A stretch of DNA of 13,199 nt from Candidatus Sediminicultor tertius (GTDB taxonomy: Bacteria; Atribacterota; Phoenicimicrobiia; Phoenicimicrobiales; Phoenicimicrobiaceae), in assembly GCA_003527405.1 (NCBI GenBank), contig DPXH01000034.1, positions 2,270 to 15,468 of the forward strand, written 5' to 3'. Each line of letters starts with the position of its first letter. Position 1 is the stretch's first letter. The notes beneath the pieces are model-generated. The model did no database searches and was not told the origin of the DNA. It saw nothing but the letters and a program-made list of their open reading frames with translations. The position numbers and the translations under genes were made by a program. Shown piece by piece: positions 13,012 to 13,199 of the stretch.

Positions 13012-13199
13012 ATGAGCAATCCTAAATTGACTTCCCCTGTAGAAGTTACCAGGCTTCTTACCAAATACGATTTTAAGTGCAAAAAAAGATTAGGGCAGAA
13101 TTTTTTGGTAGATCAAAACACCTTGCAAATAATTATTAATTCATTACAACTGAATAAAGAAGATCGTATTTTAGAAATTGGTACAGGTATTGGTACTCT
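13012..13199 (+). CDS. rsmA: 16S rRNA dimethyladenosine transferase RsmA/KsgA, N-terminal part, truncated by window edge
   Basis: Reads from ATG 13012 for 62 codons to the window end. The product contains the family N-terminus: a VTRLLTKYDFKCKKRLGQNFLVD segment (residues 12-34) including LGQNFLVD, and the start of the SAM-binding motif I, ILEIGTGIGT (about 53-62). The full enzyme dimethylates two adjacent adenosines near the 3' end of 16S rRNA during small-subunit maturation. AAAGG (13000-13004) lies 7 nt before the start. In Firmicutes rsmA lies in the same broad chromosomal region as the ribosomal genes seen here, though not immediately beside dnaB. Confidence 0.95.
   Translation, partial: MSNPKLTSPVEVTRLLTKYDFKCKKRLGQNFLVDQNTLQIIINSLQLNKEDRILEIGTGIGT

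Overview
The window comes from a low-GC bacterial chromosome with an AT-rich codon style and frequent non-ATG starts. Its gene content is core housekeeping. The order DUF951 – rpsF – rpsR – DUF2232 (YybS-like) – rplI – dnaB follows the Bacillus/Firmicutes-type arrangement with genes missing, and an AmmeMemoRadiSam pair lies at the left edge. Together with the unusually long, repeat-filled intergenic regions, this suggests an anaerobic, uncultured lineage such as Atribacterota or a similar candidate phylum. That placement is a low-confidence guess from style, since no rRNA is present.

Layout. 1-1659: the 3' end of an AMMECR1-domain gene, then the radical SAM partner amrS. 1814-3094 (minus strand): an ArsB/NhaD-type ion transporter convergent with amrS. 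3266-5451: mreB and mreC, the cell-shape genes, 326 bp apart. 5799-7076: an M16 zinc peptidase that appears to start at an ATT codon. 7471-7659: a small DUF951 protein. 7856-8461: rpsF and rpsR behind a strong promoter and a structured leader that may be the S6:S18 autoregulatory element. 8673-9671: a DUF2232 membrane protein. 10058-12192: rplI and dnaB. 12377-12721: a four-tRNA cluster (Lys-CTT, Glu-TTC, Val-CAC, Thr-CGT). 13012 to the end: the 5' part of rsmA/ksgA.

The most unusual feature is the intergenic DNA. Almost every gap between transcription units (about 150-390 bp each) is a mosaic of a small vocabulary of short degenerate words, for example CGTATTGCG, CGTATCTCGT, TAGCGTATAGCG, GGTTACCCGGTTA, GGAGTCAGAAG and ACTAACGACTA. 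The words have a polarity: one orientation follows stop codons and the reverse complement precedes start codons. Many gaps are therefore imperfect inverted repeats that begin within a few bases of the stop codon. Several gaps also carry hairpins of fixed geometry (8-bp stem, 4-nt loop), including three copies of a 57-60 bp double-hairpin element whose stems show compensatory changes. The only divergent gap (3095-3265) and the rpsF-rpsR gap lack this material. Repeat DNA also reaches into genes: it encodes the last ten residues of the DUF2232 protein and supplies both stop codons of the convergent amrS/transporter pair.
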